Positions 7,427 to 18,664 of a DNA stretch of 28,769 nucleotides are shown here, one piece after another (position 1 is the first letter of the stretch; the number at the start of each line of letters is the position of its first letter). The notes under the pieces were generated by a model. That model was not told the DNA's origin. It was given only the letters and a program-made list of their open reading frames with translations, and searched no databases. The stretch comes from Paramarasmius palmivorus (lineage: Eukaryota > Basidiomycota > Agaricomycetes > Agaricales > Marasmiaceae). The position numbers and the translations under genes are program-made. Location of the stretch: contig JAYKXP010000313.1 of assembly GCA_037176845.1 (NCBI GenBank), positions 1 through 28,769 on the forward strand. Direction: 5' to 3'.

Positions 7427-10400
7427 ATGGGTTCCGACTCCCCTCGACTCCCCCGCTGGACTCGGGGGCGGTGTCGACGGACGTCGTCATGCGATAGGTC
7501 ACCGGTCACGGTAAGCGCCGATGTGCCCTCAACAGTTCCTCTCGACGTGCTCTTATCTCAAGCTCTTGTAAATCGGCGGATTTGTGTGTAAACGGAGTGT
7601 TGGCGTTATGAGGATGACTTCAGTTGTGTTTCAGCTTCAACAGGTGCGTATCCTATTTTCTCTACCCTGTGCTGAGGCTAAATCCCATCTCAGGTCTCTT
7701 TACCCGCTCTTTACCCTCCTTTACCATCTCTTGAGAACGTCAACCTGTTTACCGATACCAACCGACATCAGTATTATGTACTATAGATGCAAGTTAGCAA
7801 CGTGTACCTCTACTGCTCTCTCCGCACGACTTTGCACCCTTTGTTTTCACGCAACGACCTTCAAGCTTCAATTCTATGTTCGTCCGGCCTATTGGGAAAG
7901 CAAAACTCGATATCTCAGTGCCGCTTTCCGAAGCAGAACCGACTCCGCCACACGTACCAAACCCAAGAACATCTGGAAGGGCTCGGCTTGACTCTACTCA
8001 GCAAGGACCACGCAAGCCATCCCAGAAACCTCCTCGGCGTCGAAATAAACCTAACTTCAATCTAAATGACGATCATGTTTTCACGTTGCCCTCTGGTAGG
8101 GATTCAAGCTCACAAGGTATGTTGATATGCTTTCGTGTTCAAACAATTGCTCAATATGCAACCACAGCAACAGGACTCAACTCCGAGCGCAAAGACAATG
8201 ATGATTCAATGACAGGTGTGTGTGTTTACTTGGAACAGGAGTCAGTACTGATCCCATGGTCTACAGGCACCTTCGACGGACTTATGGCGTGCTCACTGGT
8301 CGATGATGACGAACCCGAGTCCACTGACTCACATGTATTGTATTGGAACGCTCTGAAGGCAGCGGGGGTGCTCTTTCGCCTCAATGACGAGGAGTTTGTG
8401 ATGCAGGACTGGGATGCAAAGCATCGGTCATTGCAGGTCAGTACATTTGGAGTATTCTCATGTGCGCAACTGACCCTTGTCGTAGATTGGTTCTTATCAC
8501 CACATTGTACGGCAGCCTACCGGACCTGGAGCCTGGAGCGTCAGCTGCACATGCTCGGCCTGGAAAGCACACAAGATATGCCTGCACCATCATGTCTTCA
8601 TCACCAACCTTTCCGACGTTCTCGACCTTGTTTACATCGCTCCAACTCCTACTCCACGTGCCGTCCTTCTCCATGTAACTCCATTTCAAATCAAATATAT
8701 ATTTTCCTGTATATCATCGACAGGGCGATATGAGTCAGGCAAGCGTACAATAGTCGCCCTTTGTCAGGATGGCCGTTGGCATTGTCAGTCGTGCAGATTT
8801 GCGGACACCTGTAAACACCGACGGCATGCAGAGGCATATGCTGTTGATGCAAAGCTCATTCAGCCTGAACTTGCAAGCTCTCAGAATGATATCAATGCCT
8901 CTGGTGTTGAGCGTGTTGCAGAGGATGAACAAGCTGTCCAAGAAGACAGCGTGCGACGCAATGGGGTTTCGTACATCACTATACCCCCGCCACGCTGGTG
9001 TGCTCTCCCCCATGAAGCCGCGTATACTGCACCCAAACCTATGCTACCAAACTCGCTTTTTTTCCCCTTTTCCGCCACATCATCACGTTGCAGCTGTGGA
9101 TGTACTTTCGGTGACCAACAGCCCCTTTGGGTGGCGCATAACATTGTCCCAATAATTCAGCCTGCCACACTTTTCGACAAGGATAGATGTGTCCAGGCAT
9201 CCGTACAAGTCATAGCATGTCCAGACTGTAAACATGCACGTCGACAAGTTGGTCCTGATTTGGGAGAGTACGGCGTATTTAATTGGAATAATGAAATGCT
9301 CTTCTCTCACGACCTCCTCAATTCATTTACAAGCCAGAGCACTTCATCAGAGACACCATTCTCTGCATTCTGCCTCACAATCCGCAGAGCATATATGTCC
9401 CATTCAGTCGACATGAAATTTTGCTCTGATGAGACATTCATCAAGGTCTGGATTGCATTCACGCGGCTTCAAGCGTTAAATAGTGGAATGGCATGCCCGA
9501 CGTGCGGTGATAGCCCCGAGATTGTCATCGCCGATGGCATCAGTCTTAGTACACATGCTTCAAAGCTCACTGAGCATGTACAGCCACCGAGTCATACCAA
9601 TTCCAACAGTGAAGTAATCACGACGATTTCTTCATACAAGGCACAAGCGATTGTGACCATTCCCAAAAAGGATCTTCGGGATGTGGTAAAGACCATTCTT
9701 GACCTTACAGCTGATGAATACGATACCGATACACTCGAACTTCCAGCTACCAAACAACTTGAAGCCGAGCATGAGGAATTATATTTCTTCATCCAAATTT
9801 ACATCTTCAATGGATCGCGCTCATCATACTACAAATCATATCGTATTCTATTGGAACAGATATGCGCTCCTGATGTTGTCCTCCAACTTGTCCAGCATGC
9901 GGCATTACAAGGGCTCAATGACATCTTTTCTGATGGGTATACTTCGGATTGGTTCCAGAGTGTATTTCCTGCTTTTGGAGCAATCATTGAAGTGCACCGG
10001 CGTGAGAATACTCCTCTGCCCCCTGCACTGCGTCTGCTTGCTCGATGGCTCATGATACGTGCAGAGACTGTTTACAACAAGCTCGCACAGCATGATCCTG
10101 CACCACCAAGACTCATCATCGAGTCTCCTGATCAATCATGGGATCAGACTGGAACATGTTATGGACGTCCAGCAGTCCGAACAAGGTGCACATACCCAGG
10201 GATAAAAAAGGACGGGTCGGTGCTAGATAAGCAAGACAAAGGTTCAGACGGCTCCGGTGACTGCAACAAGTTCTACAAAACATACTCAAAGAACAAGCTC
10301 ACGGGAGGCATCATGGTCCTCTGGTGCCGACACTCTATTTGTCTTGGGTTCCATACAATCCCCTCTGCCGAAGGACGGAACGATGTGTTCTCGGCCATTT

Positions 10401-10753
10401 ATACACGGTTCGTCAAGGCACCCAAAGTCATTGTTTATGATTTTGCGTGCCAATTAGCAACATACTGCCTTGTCAGAGAAGCACGTTTCTTTCGGGAGAC
10501 ACTATTTCTCATTGACGAATTTCACGCTCATGATCATACGCGATGTGGGCAGGCTTTCTTTGCAAGTAATTGGATGCGCTACAACGACATGGTTCGCCAA
10601 ATCAACACGAGTGCAGCAGAGTGTGGTAACAAGGGTATGAAACGTATTCGAAAAATTGTCGCTTATATGAACTACGAGAACGCTTTAGTCTTCACGAAGG
10701 CATTTCTAGATGTGTGGAACCGTGAGGTTATCATGCGCATGATGCGAACGTAG
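7427..10753 (+). CDS. KDZ transposase with CxC cysteine clusters
   Basis: The 3' exons are clear: 8486-8657 and 8724-10753, joined by an intron whose best donor is at 8658. They encode a SWIM-like cluster (WSVSCTCSAWKAHKICLHHH) and WHCQSCRFADTCKHRRHAEA. Next comes a CxC5-type region (CSCGCTFG, CPDCKHARRQ, MACPTCGDSPEIVIADG), then a CxC6-type segment (CYGRPAVRTRC, TGGIMVLWCRHSICLGFH). The end of the RNase H/DDE fold follows (VYDFACQL, DEFHAHDHTRC, AAECGNKGMKRIRK). Candidate acidic residues are the Asp of IADG and YDFAC and the Glu of AAECGN. Upstream exons before 8436 include open segments at 7876-8100 and 8265-8436 with intron borders, but their exact path is uncertain, and the first exons (MGSDSP at 7427; VVFQLQQ near 7640) could not be joined without a frame change. 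So the 5' end may be degenerate or misread. Confidence 0.85.
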
Positions 10754-10801
10754 CTACATACATGAATTTGTGATGTCAAGAAATATCTAGTTATACACAG
10801 C

Positions 10802-12636
10802 TCATTGACCCTGACCCTGACCCTGACTACAAGCCTGTTGTTGATAAGTAAGAAGCTTCTCACGTAGCTTCTTGTTATCCGCTTCACTGGCCGCCAACTG
10901 CTTTTCCAGTGCTCGCTGATGTACCACTTGGCAGTTCATAGTAAACGCGCTACCCTGTGCTAGCTGAACGCTGCGTGCATACGCATGAACTTTGCTGTGC
11001 AGTTCCTGACGGAAGGCTTCGCCACCAACTGTACGCATTGGCTCTGACATATAGGTGGTACAGCGGCCAGAGTTAGCGAGAATGGACTCAGGGCTACAAT
11101 ACAGTGGAGTAAGCAAGGCTTTTACTAGTAAGGAAGAAGGATCTCACCGCGAAATGTACAAGAAGACAAAGGGTCGGCATGTTTTGCCTAGATCTGTTGC
11201 CTATGGGTGTCCTTAGCTGGAGCTCTGAGTCCCAATAGAAGATGTATCCATACCCATCGCTTGACACGCTTCGACTTGGTCGAGCACAATTTTGTGCGCT
11301 TGCGGTGGTCCTCGATATAATCCGAGTCGGCTTCGTCATCACTTCCGTCATCGGAAGGACCATCTTCCCCTTCGTCTTCACCTTCGTCTTCTTCCTGTGT
11401 CATTGATTTGAAGTGTTTCTGTGCATCCGAGCCTGGCAGGTTTGCATCAGGTGCTGCCCGTTTGGACGGCACATTAGAATCGGTATCAGTATCTGCAACG
11501 ACTGTAAAGTTATCAATAGAGAAACGAGGTCACAGAAATGCAAGTACAACTTACTAGGAGTGTGGGAGGTGGCCTGGTCAGATGTAGGCGTCGACTCGTC
11601 AGGTGGCACTGGAGTCATTTTGATGAGCTCACTGATATCGAGCATATCCACTGGTGAACTTTGTGTGATTGTATCTGGAGGTGTTTGTCAATAAAGTGTC
11701 TGGTACAACTGATACGACACATACCCGGTGCAAGATTAGTCAAGAAATCTAAGGAATCAGGTGTATTGAAGATTCCAGTCATAACATTAGGTTCAGGTAC
11801 AGTTTCGTTCCATTGGAATGGGTCTTCATTAGGTCGTGGTTGATCGTCGTAAGGAGTGCTGACAGACAACGGCCATTCATTGAAGATTCTTTCAATATCA
11901 AGTCCGTAGCCGTCTGATGGTGTCGAGCCCGAAGTTAACTGCATGAACGGAGTAGGTATGTTGAACTGGGGTGTCCCCGAAGGTTGTGTTAATGGCGTAA
12001 GGTATAAAGGAGACGGTGACGGGCTGAATGGTGGCATTCGACTTCCTGTGAAGTCTGCAGGAGACGCGGGGGACACGGGAGATGCAGGAGACGTGGGAGA
12101 TGTATGGGAGGCTACCTGAAGTTGGAAATTTGAACATTGAGATTGCGGGATAGAACGAGTTAACATACCCTACCCTTCCGATATGGACACTTGTGCTTCC
12201 TCATGGGCGGTGCTTCACCGCCATTGGCTATTTTGCATTCTGGTTTTCGACAAAGATCTGGAATAGTGTGAGTACGGAGAAGAGGCATGGGAATGAGTAC
12301 ATACTGGGCATTATGGACAGAGGTGGTGGGATGTGACTCGGGGATGATGAACGGCGGTGACGCAAGTGATCTGCTAGATCTAATGCCAGGAGCAAAAACC
12401 CAAGGCAGATGAAGACGGAACACTATACATGGCTCCTTATATATGCCAGAGCTGGTGAAAGTGTGAAATATGTGAGTGACCTGCAAGTGAGAAGCGAACA
12501 TACCGGAAGGTGAAATGGCCTGACTGAAACAAATTGAAAGGAGCCGCATGTCGTTTTTGCCCTGACAACGGAGCACGTGCCCCGATGGCCACGAAGACGA
12601 TTCATCGACATGCCCAGCGGGGGAGTCGGAACCCAT
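10802..12636 (-). CDS. Second gene of element B, acidic/coiled-coil protein
   Basis: A multi-exon minus-strand gene converging on the transposase. It would start at the TIR-encoded ATG at 12636 (MGSDSPAGHVDESSSW) and stop at 10802. In order, its exons hold a Cys/basic segment (LCRKPECKIANGG, RKHKCPYRKG, about 12165-12255), a Pro/Ser-rich region (SHTSPTSPASPVSPASP, near 12070-12115) and a D/N/P-rich region ending LDFLTNLAP. They continue with an acidic stretch (EEDEGEDEGEDGPSDDGSDD, near 11340-11400) followed by basic residues (HRKRTKL, KRVKRW), and a C-terminal coiled coil (RALEKQLAASEADNKKLREK) ending in GQGQGQ. Introns with GT-AG borders separate these, for example at about 12120-12165 and 11500-11560; the full path is not fixed. 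I do not recognise the family. A DNA- or chromatin-binding helper of transposition is a guess from composition. Confidence 0.65.
10804..10829 (+). repeat. GACCCT hexamer repeat
   Basis: About three and a half copies of a hexamer encode the GQGQGQ tail of the minus-strand protein directly before its stop. It is short and probably slippage-derived. Confidence 0.75.
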
Positions 12637-12930
12637 CGAGGACCATAAAGTATCGTCCTCTTAAATAGATCCCACAATCCTTGCAATGCGAGGATCATCG
12701 CTTATTGAATCTTTTTTTTTATTATTATTTTTTATTTTTTTTTTTAGCCGATGATCCCTACTTTTTCACATTTACGAGGACCGTCATTTTTTATTCTCTA
12801 AGATACAGATAAATGAAATAAAACCAAAGGGAAATTTTTCGATAGAGGGGAGTCCCCATATTTGAGGGACAAAGTATTCCCTACATTGCAAGGATCATGG
12901 AGTCCTTGTTATTTCATCAGCGGTTATCCC
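12620..12930 (-). repeat. Right TIR of element B
   Basis: This is the complement of the left TIR, 311 bp against 321 bp, the difference lying in the A/T tract at 12712-12745. Its inner end holds TATTTAA (12661-12667, minus) and the ATG at 12636 that opens the minus-strand gene. Confidence 0.92.
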
Positions 12931-12938
12931 CGTGTCTG
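12931..12938. repeat. Target-site duplication of element B (right copy)
   Basis: CGTGTCTG, identical to 7115-7122. Confidence 0.9.
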
Positions 12939-13099
12939 CGCCGTTCTGCGCTGTCAGTGTATCGCACCGTACTGCGCCGTTTGTGCCGTTCTGCACCTTG
13001 AGTTCAGACAATTTTCTCAGCGACCAGTCGTAGCAAACAGTCCAATTACCAAAGCTTCAGGATAGCTCGCTCCCGCTCCGATGCATATCTAGTTCTGTT
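12939..13099 (+). promoter_or_regulatory. Proximal upstream region of MYND copy 2
   Basis: These 161 bp between element B and the MYND start codon must hold whatever proximal promoter remains. TGCGCCGTT-type motifs recur (12937-12945, 12973-12981 and variants near 12984), followed by TTCTGC. No clear TATA box was seen. Element B would have displaced anything further upstream by 5.8 kb. Confidence 0.35.
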
Positions 13100-13967
13100 A
13101 TGCCTTCAAACGTGAGTTCATTGCGTCTTCATTTGACTTCTCGGTTTCAGTTCACTGTCGCGACTTTTCATACACAGGAACGACTTGAATCATTGCTAGA
13201 GAAGGCAAAATCTGGGAACAGAGATGCTTTGGAGGCGCTAGGGGAGATAGGCGCAGAGAACACTCAACATTTCTTGAAGATCATACCAACACTCATGTAC
13301 TTTCTTTCTGTTCCAATCCGCCATATCCACTCCACGCAACCTACCCAATCACATCCAGATATCCTCGCACAAATAGCACTCATGTCGCTGACGATGGGGC
13401 TCGGGCCAGATCGTCTCAAGTTGCAGGACGTGGCTTCTGAAATGAAGCGGTATTGGCCGCAGTTATGGACTTGGGTTAGACACCTTCACGACAAGTACAT
13501 CTACCCAGGATCCAAACTATACCTTTCCACAGCGGGGCTTGATGATGAAACTGGTGAAATTCGCGACGATATCCATTACAGTATCTCAAGACTTTTGCTC
13601 TGTCATACTTTCTCCGACTCGTCGTTCACGTTGATGACCTCTTCGCAGGACTACTTTCAAGTTGTCGCATCGCTTCTAGTCAGTTCTATTCTAATGCCAG
13701 CATGTCATCCGCCAGCAGGTGACATGCACGGCGATATCTTGAGCTATTCCATTCGGCTTGCTACTCGTACACGGATTCGAGACGAAGAGCACTGGCGAGG
13801 GATTCGTGATGCTTTCAACCACATACCCACCCGTTTCACTAACGGCATCTTGAACCAGTTCATTAGCGTGATCCCTAGATGTAGTGATCCACTGCTATCT
13901 CATTGGTATACAAGTGCTTTCCTCATATGCACGAGAAACTCGCCTCTTTTCAATATGTCCTTTATTC

Positions 13968-13975
13968 GGCGGGGA
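13968..13975. repeat. Target-site duplication of element C (left copy)
   Basis: GGCGGGGA at 13968-13975 recurs at 18657-18664. Copy 1 of the MYND gene has the unoccupied counterpart near 4636-4643. Confidence 0.93.
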
Positions 13976-14049
13976 CAAGGGTCTCTCTGGCGAGCAAGCG
14001 AGAATATGAACAGGGTAGGGGGCCCCCCCTCCGTGGGAACATCATGCCG
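13976..14049 (+). repeat. Left TIR of element C
   Basis: 74 bp, identical to the complement of 18583-18656. It includes a G/C block near 14017-14030 (GGGGGCCCCCCC) that is nearly self-complementary and could itself form a hairpin. Confidence 0.95.
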
Positions 14050-14221
14050 CACTGTTCGCCGCTGTCGGCATTTCCTCCGAAGTCAAATGACGAGTGACAC
14101 TCACTCCAATGTCTCCAAGTCGTTGATAGCAAATATAGCTATTCCTATCTTCACTTATACATATACGCATCGTTCTCAGCTTCAGCTTCTTTTCACCCTC
14201 CTTTCTGTACTCTCTAATCAA

Positions 14222-17200
14222 ATGTATTCAACCGATTCATCGATGTCAATCAATGTACCAGGCTATGGTCCTCAATATGCCCTTGTCAATTCAGATACCA
14301 ACGTTCACTATATCGAATGTCCTTCTTGCTTTAAACTCGTCGGAATCAACCGCAGTGGTCATAGCTGCAACGAGTATCAATTTTGGCAACACTGGAATAC
14401 AAACAAAAAATGCCGGGATCTGCGCAGAGCTACTCTGCCAAGCCAGATGTCATTGTCCACTCCCGGAGCCAGTTCTTCATCTTCATCTACCCACTCAAGC
14501 ACAGAGTCACTCCAGAATGCACTTCATCAGGCATCTATCTCTCATGCTTCCACTTCACAACCAACAACTCTTCCACCAGCATACCGGGATGAAGTTTGCT
14601 ATGGGGTCACTGTGTCATGGGCATTTGGCTCAATTCTGAGCAACTATCTTTGGGCAATGTACGATATGCAGAAGATGGGATGGGAGCCAGTTGGGTTTGA
14701 TCGGCCGACAAATTCTCTCATCTATCGATCAGATCATTGCAAGGGAAAGGAGGTTTCCCATGTTGATCATCACACACCGCGTCGCAGGATTGGTGATGGA
14801 TCGTATATTTGTGAACATTGTAGATCCATTCCTACCTGCCGTCGCTACCGCAGGCTCTTGAAGCGTATGGAGGCAGGTCCCAAGAAGCATACACCCTACC
14901 GGCACTTAACACCAAACCAGGCATATGGTATTATGGCTAGAATGAATGAGCGTGCTGTCCGGCTAACATCCAAGGTAAGCCTGCCAATGAATTTGCTCCC
15001 TTCCCTTCTCTGACATCTTTGAAAGATCCAAGCCCTGGAACGACGTGCACGTTTGCTAGAACAAAAAATTGACGATTATTCACGCATACTCATTCTCCTT
15101 GCGAAGAATGATGTTGTTGCTTTAAGGCGTTTACTTGCTGTTGCCTTGAGGCGGGGAGCAAGTGTGCACGCTATCCTCTCACGGATTAATGATTCCTTGA
15201 ATGGGCTATATTCAGTCAAAGGAGGATACACCAAGCGAGATCTAGACAAGGCATTTTTAGCAAAGGCTCTTGGTGGTAGCCGTTTGCTCTATGCTCTTAC
15301 CAAATCTGAGGGGTATGCATCATCTGAGACCCTTCGCCGCCATTTTAAATCCCCTAAACTCCGTCCCTCGCTTTCAACTCCAACTCGAGAAGAGATCGAC
15401 ATCAATATCAACAAGTTCTTTGACCCATCCCTTAAATCTCCAAAGTTTACTGTCTCAGAACGCTGTCCATCTCTCCCCGGGAATATCCTCATGTTTGATG
15501 GAATTGCATTGGAGACAAAGTGCCGCTATTGTACAGAGCGTGATGCAGTCATGGGTCTCTGTCGGGAGCATTCCAAGAATGTAGACTTGAACGTCTCCAG
15601 CATCAATAATGTAGAGCAGATTCGACATGCTCTATTTGATGAGAACACGCACCAGGACAGCTCAAAAAAAGTTTGTTTCGGGTCTGATGGCACTGTTGTG
15701 GCTGTCGCGCCATATGCTCGTACAGACTTCTATTCGCCTGTCCCAATTGTTCTTTCCCCATCATGTAAAGAGGAGAAAGGTGAACAGTTGGCAGAGTGGC
15801 TTCAGACAACATTAGATGCGTGGAAAGAGAACCCATGTGGAGAGCGGGTCCATGGTCCTATATGGTCTATTGGAAGTGACGGTGATTCTGTGTTTCGACG
15901 TGCAAAATATGACCTTTGCATGACCACTCCAATAGACCCAACGTCTAATCTGGGGGAGCGTGTTTGCCCCCTTCTGGGAATGAACACGCTCACATCATCC
16001 CAAGGTGTTGTCGGGACCTGCGACCCAAAACACATCCTCAAACGTTTTGCTACTCTCCTTCGGAGTCCAGAGGGGATCACTATAGGGGATCTTACAACGA
16101 CCCGTGATGATGTTCTCTTCAGCCTCGAGGAGATAGGAATACCACATGACCGCGCACTGCGATTATTAGATCCCGCAGACAAGCAAAATGTCCCAAAAGC
16201 TACCTCCCTCCTACAGGAGCTTTTTCGTGTTGTCGGGATTGATAGAGAATCCCTCACTCCATCCCAGTTACGGCGTCGAACAAACATATCATTTTTATCA
16301 ACCATGCTCAATTACTTTCTCGAGCCATTTGTAACCAATACACTCTCCCTTTCCGATCAAATATTCTCACTCTCTGTATTCTCGCATCTTGCAGCGGCAT
16401 TGCAGACCATGCATGGATCGGCATGTTTAACAGGAGCACTTTATGCAGATACACAGTCTGTGATCAAGAATATTATTATCACAACAGCGCGCCTGCAGCT
16501 CATTGATCCTGACTTACCCTTTTATATCATTCACGAGGGTACCGATCGACTCGAAGGTCTCTTTGCAGATGTTCGAACCCAGGACCATGCGCGGAACGTC
16601 GACGTAGATCAGCTAGCACAGAAACTCAGCGTCAGTGCACAGATACAAGCAATATTCGAACAAAATCCTGACATGGACCGTGGTCATCGCCGTGTCGGTA
16701 CAACAGGATCTCTCGGGCCAGATCATCTTAATCCAAAATCATGGAAAGGTGATGTTCGCGTCGGGACTGTTGACCTTAAGGAGCAGTGGGATGCAGGGCA
16801 ATTACAGGCGCGACATGAACTACAAAAATACCTCGGCATTACATTTGATTTCTACAAGTTATACAAAAATCCCAGTACCGACCTGCTGCGTCCAAATGGT
16901 GATTATGTGGGCACACGTAAGACTACAGATGACTTACGATCAGAACGGGAAGAGACGAGCCTAGAAGAGGCGGACAAAACCCTCTCCGACTTCGAAGATT
17001 CAGAAGACTTACCCATTGGTGTCGACATTGACGATTTTATTCCTGGTCCGGCAAATGACGATTCAGGAAAGGACGCATCTAGGCCAGTCGCATTTCAGCA
17101 TGACAAGGTACTGACTGTGAAAGGAAAGCAGTACCTCAAAGGATCAATTGTTGCTGCATTATGTTCGGACCGAACGAGGAAGGTCACGATGCGAACGCTA

Positions 17201-18490
17201 CGTGCACGAGGAGTTACTCTTGAGGACCTGAATCGCAGATCAAATCCACTCAAATCTCCTGAGTCGAGTCTTGAGGGAGGTGATCTTATAAAGGCCGGAG
17301 ATATTGGCGCAGGACTAGTCCGATGTGGAAAGGCAGTTTCATTAGCTGTTTTTGAGATAATGGGATTCAGGCATAAAACACAAAAAAGTCTATCCACATC
17401 TATCCCCGCGAATACGCTCGAGGATGTTGAAACAGCGCCGTCAGTTGTTGGTCAGATCCTCGAGATGGAGACCGCAGTTCCCGAGGATGGCGGCGATATG
17501 ACCTGGGATTGGACAGGTCAGTCACGGTTGCAAAATTAAAATCTGATTCTCAAACTCACAATCATTGCAGGCAAATATCTAAAGCCGGACGAGACACATG
17601 AAGGGCTTGTGACACGCCGCCGTTTGGTTGTGGAATTCCCTGGACGCATGGTATTCCCTCTCGCACCAACGGTCGTACCCAACATCCATATCCAACAGAC
17701 AATCACCTGGTCGGTAGACCATCGTCAGTTAATGAGCACCATGACTACGGCTATGTCCGAAGTCTTTCCAGATGACGGTGAACTGATGAAAAATATCTCG
17801 TCAATACCTATTGTCAACAACAGTGCTTTGCCATACAGTGGAACAGATGCCCTATCCTTCGCTATCCCCGAGAACGCGTCAGCTAAAGATCCCGACTCGG
17901 TGGTCATGTGTCCGTTGGAATGTGAAGTGGAAGTGTCGATAAGAAAACTGAGAAGCCATGTTGGTAGACACGTTCTTCATTCTCTTCGGAAAGGAAAGGA
18001 GCAGGACGGTTGTGTTGAAGTCGGTATCGATCCATGCGGTTGGTGTGGGATGAGCGGCACCTGCATAACTCAGTTAATTCAGCCACCCTCCGGGTCTGTC
18101 AAGGTTGAGTCAAATTGCACTTACCGATACGAAAGAATGCGCTATGACGACGCAGCCAAATCTACACGCGCGACTCCATGCACCAATGTCCCCATACACT
18201 GTCCTCTATGTCCAAAATCCATCTCTGGACAGCCAGTCACCATCTGGAAATACAATGCTATAGATCACATCCTAATCAATCACGCCGAGCCCAACGCACG
18301 AATCAGAGACGTAGATGGAGCACTGGCTGCTGATATATTTATTAGTCTGGCCGAGGAAAAGGCCATGGGGATTGAGACTGAGGCAACGAAGGCGTACCGT
18401 GAAGATCATGGGATTCCGGACTCAGATGTCGTCATGGAGTACAGAGAAACAAGAAAGCGGACAGTGACACAGCAAGATTTTCTTGTTTGA
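14222..18490 (+). CDS. Large DDE-type transposase of element C
   Basis: Three exons (14222-14974, 15026-17516, 17571-18490) give 1387 codons. N-terminal Cys/His motifs (ECPSCFKLVG, HSCNEYQFWQHW, ICEHCRSIPTC) suggest zinc binding; a helical, likely coiled-coil stretch follows (IQALERRARLLEQKID). The core has RNase H/DDE-like blocks: LMFDGIALETKC with a first Asp, SIGSDGDSVFRR with a second, VGTCDPKHILKRFATLLR, and GTDRLEGLFADVR with a likely Glu. The last two recall the DPxHLxK and DxLExxF blocks of P/THAP9-like and related transposases. The C-terminus has more zinc-finger motifs (CPLECEVEVS...HVGRH, DPCGWCGMSGTC, HCPLCPKS...DHILINH). I have seen this protein type as an unnamed family in Agaricomycetes but cannot name its superfamily. 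The Met at 14222 follows an AT/CT-rich stretch; the frame is also open upstream into the host gene. Confidence 0.82.
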
Positions 18491-18582
18491 GGGAGAGATA
18501 CGATGTAGTAGATACAGAAATTTTTTTTACAGATGACTATCGATGATAACGACATGGCTTGTTTCGCCGGGGTGCCGACCAC

Positions 18583-18656
18583 CGGCATGATGTTCCCACG
18601 GAGGGGGGGCCCCCTACCCTGTTCATATTCTCGCTTGCTCGCCAGAGAGACCCTTG
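18583..18656 (-). repeat. Right TIR of element C
   Basis: Perfect complement of 13976-14049. Only 92 bp separate it from the transposase stop codon, so any poly(A) signal must lie there or in the TIR. Confidence 0.95.
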
Positions 18657-18664
18657 GGCGGGGA
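18657..18664. repeat. Target-site duplication of element C (right copy)
   Basis: GGCGGGGA, identical to 13968-13975; host coding resumes at 18665 in the same frame. Confidence 0.93.

Larger units (their letters stand above)
7123..7443 (+). repeat. Left TIR of element B
   Basis: It begins GGGATAACCGCTGATG and matches the complement of 12620-12930 almost throughout. Differences noticed are one base near 7194 and the length of the A-tract at 7308-7352. The inner end includes a TATA-like box and an ATG. Confidence 0.92.
7123..12930. mobile_element. Element B: 5808 bp KDZ DNA transposon
   Basis: The element is bounded by long terminal inverted repeats and a perfect 8 bp target duplication. It contains a KDZ transposase gene on the plus strand, ending at 10753, and a second multi-exon gene on the minus strand, ending at 10802; the two converge in the middle. 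KDZ transposons and their CxC1-CxC7 cysteine clusters are known to be expanded in Agaricomycetes. The TIRs differ by very few substitutions apart from the A-tract, so the insertion is fairly young. It sits between the two MYND copies, 161 bp upstream of the copy 2 start codon. Confidence 0.9.
13976..18656 (+). mobile_element. Element C: 4681 bp autonomous DNA transposon in the MYND gene
   Basis: It is bounded by perfect 74 bp inverted repeats starting CAAGGGTCTCTCTGG and an exact 8 bp target duplication. One three-exon gene fills the interior and runs in the same direction as the host gene. Identical TIRs, an intact transposase frame and an exact duplication point to a young, possibly active copy. 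An 8 bp duplication is shared by hAT, P and KDZ-type elements, but the encoded protein lacks the KDZ cysteine clusters seen in element B. Superfamily left open. Confidence 0.93.

Noticed and set aside
13100..15013. One single 637-codon host gene
   Set aside because: The left TIR and target duplication at 13968-14049 show that its second half belongs to element C; the continuous frame is an accident of insertion, reported instead as a finding.
13976..18656. Element C as a KDZ transposon
   Set aside because: Its protein lacks the CxC4-CxC6 clusters and the DFxC/AECGN blocks seen in element B; an 8 bp duplication alone is not diagnostic.
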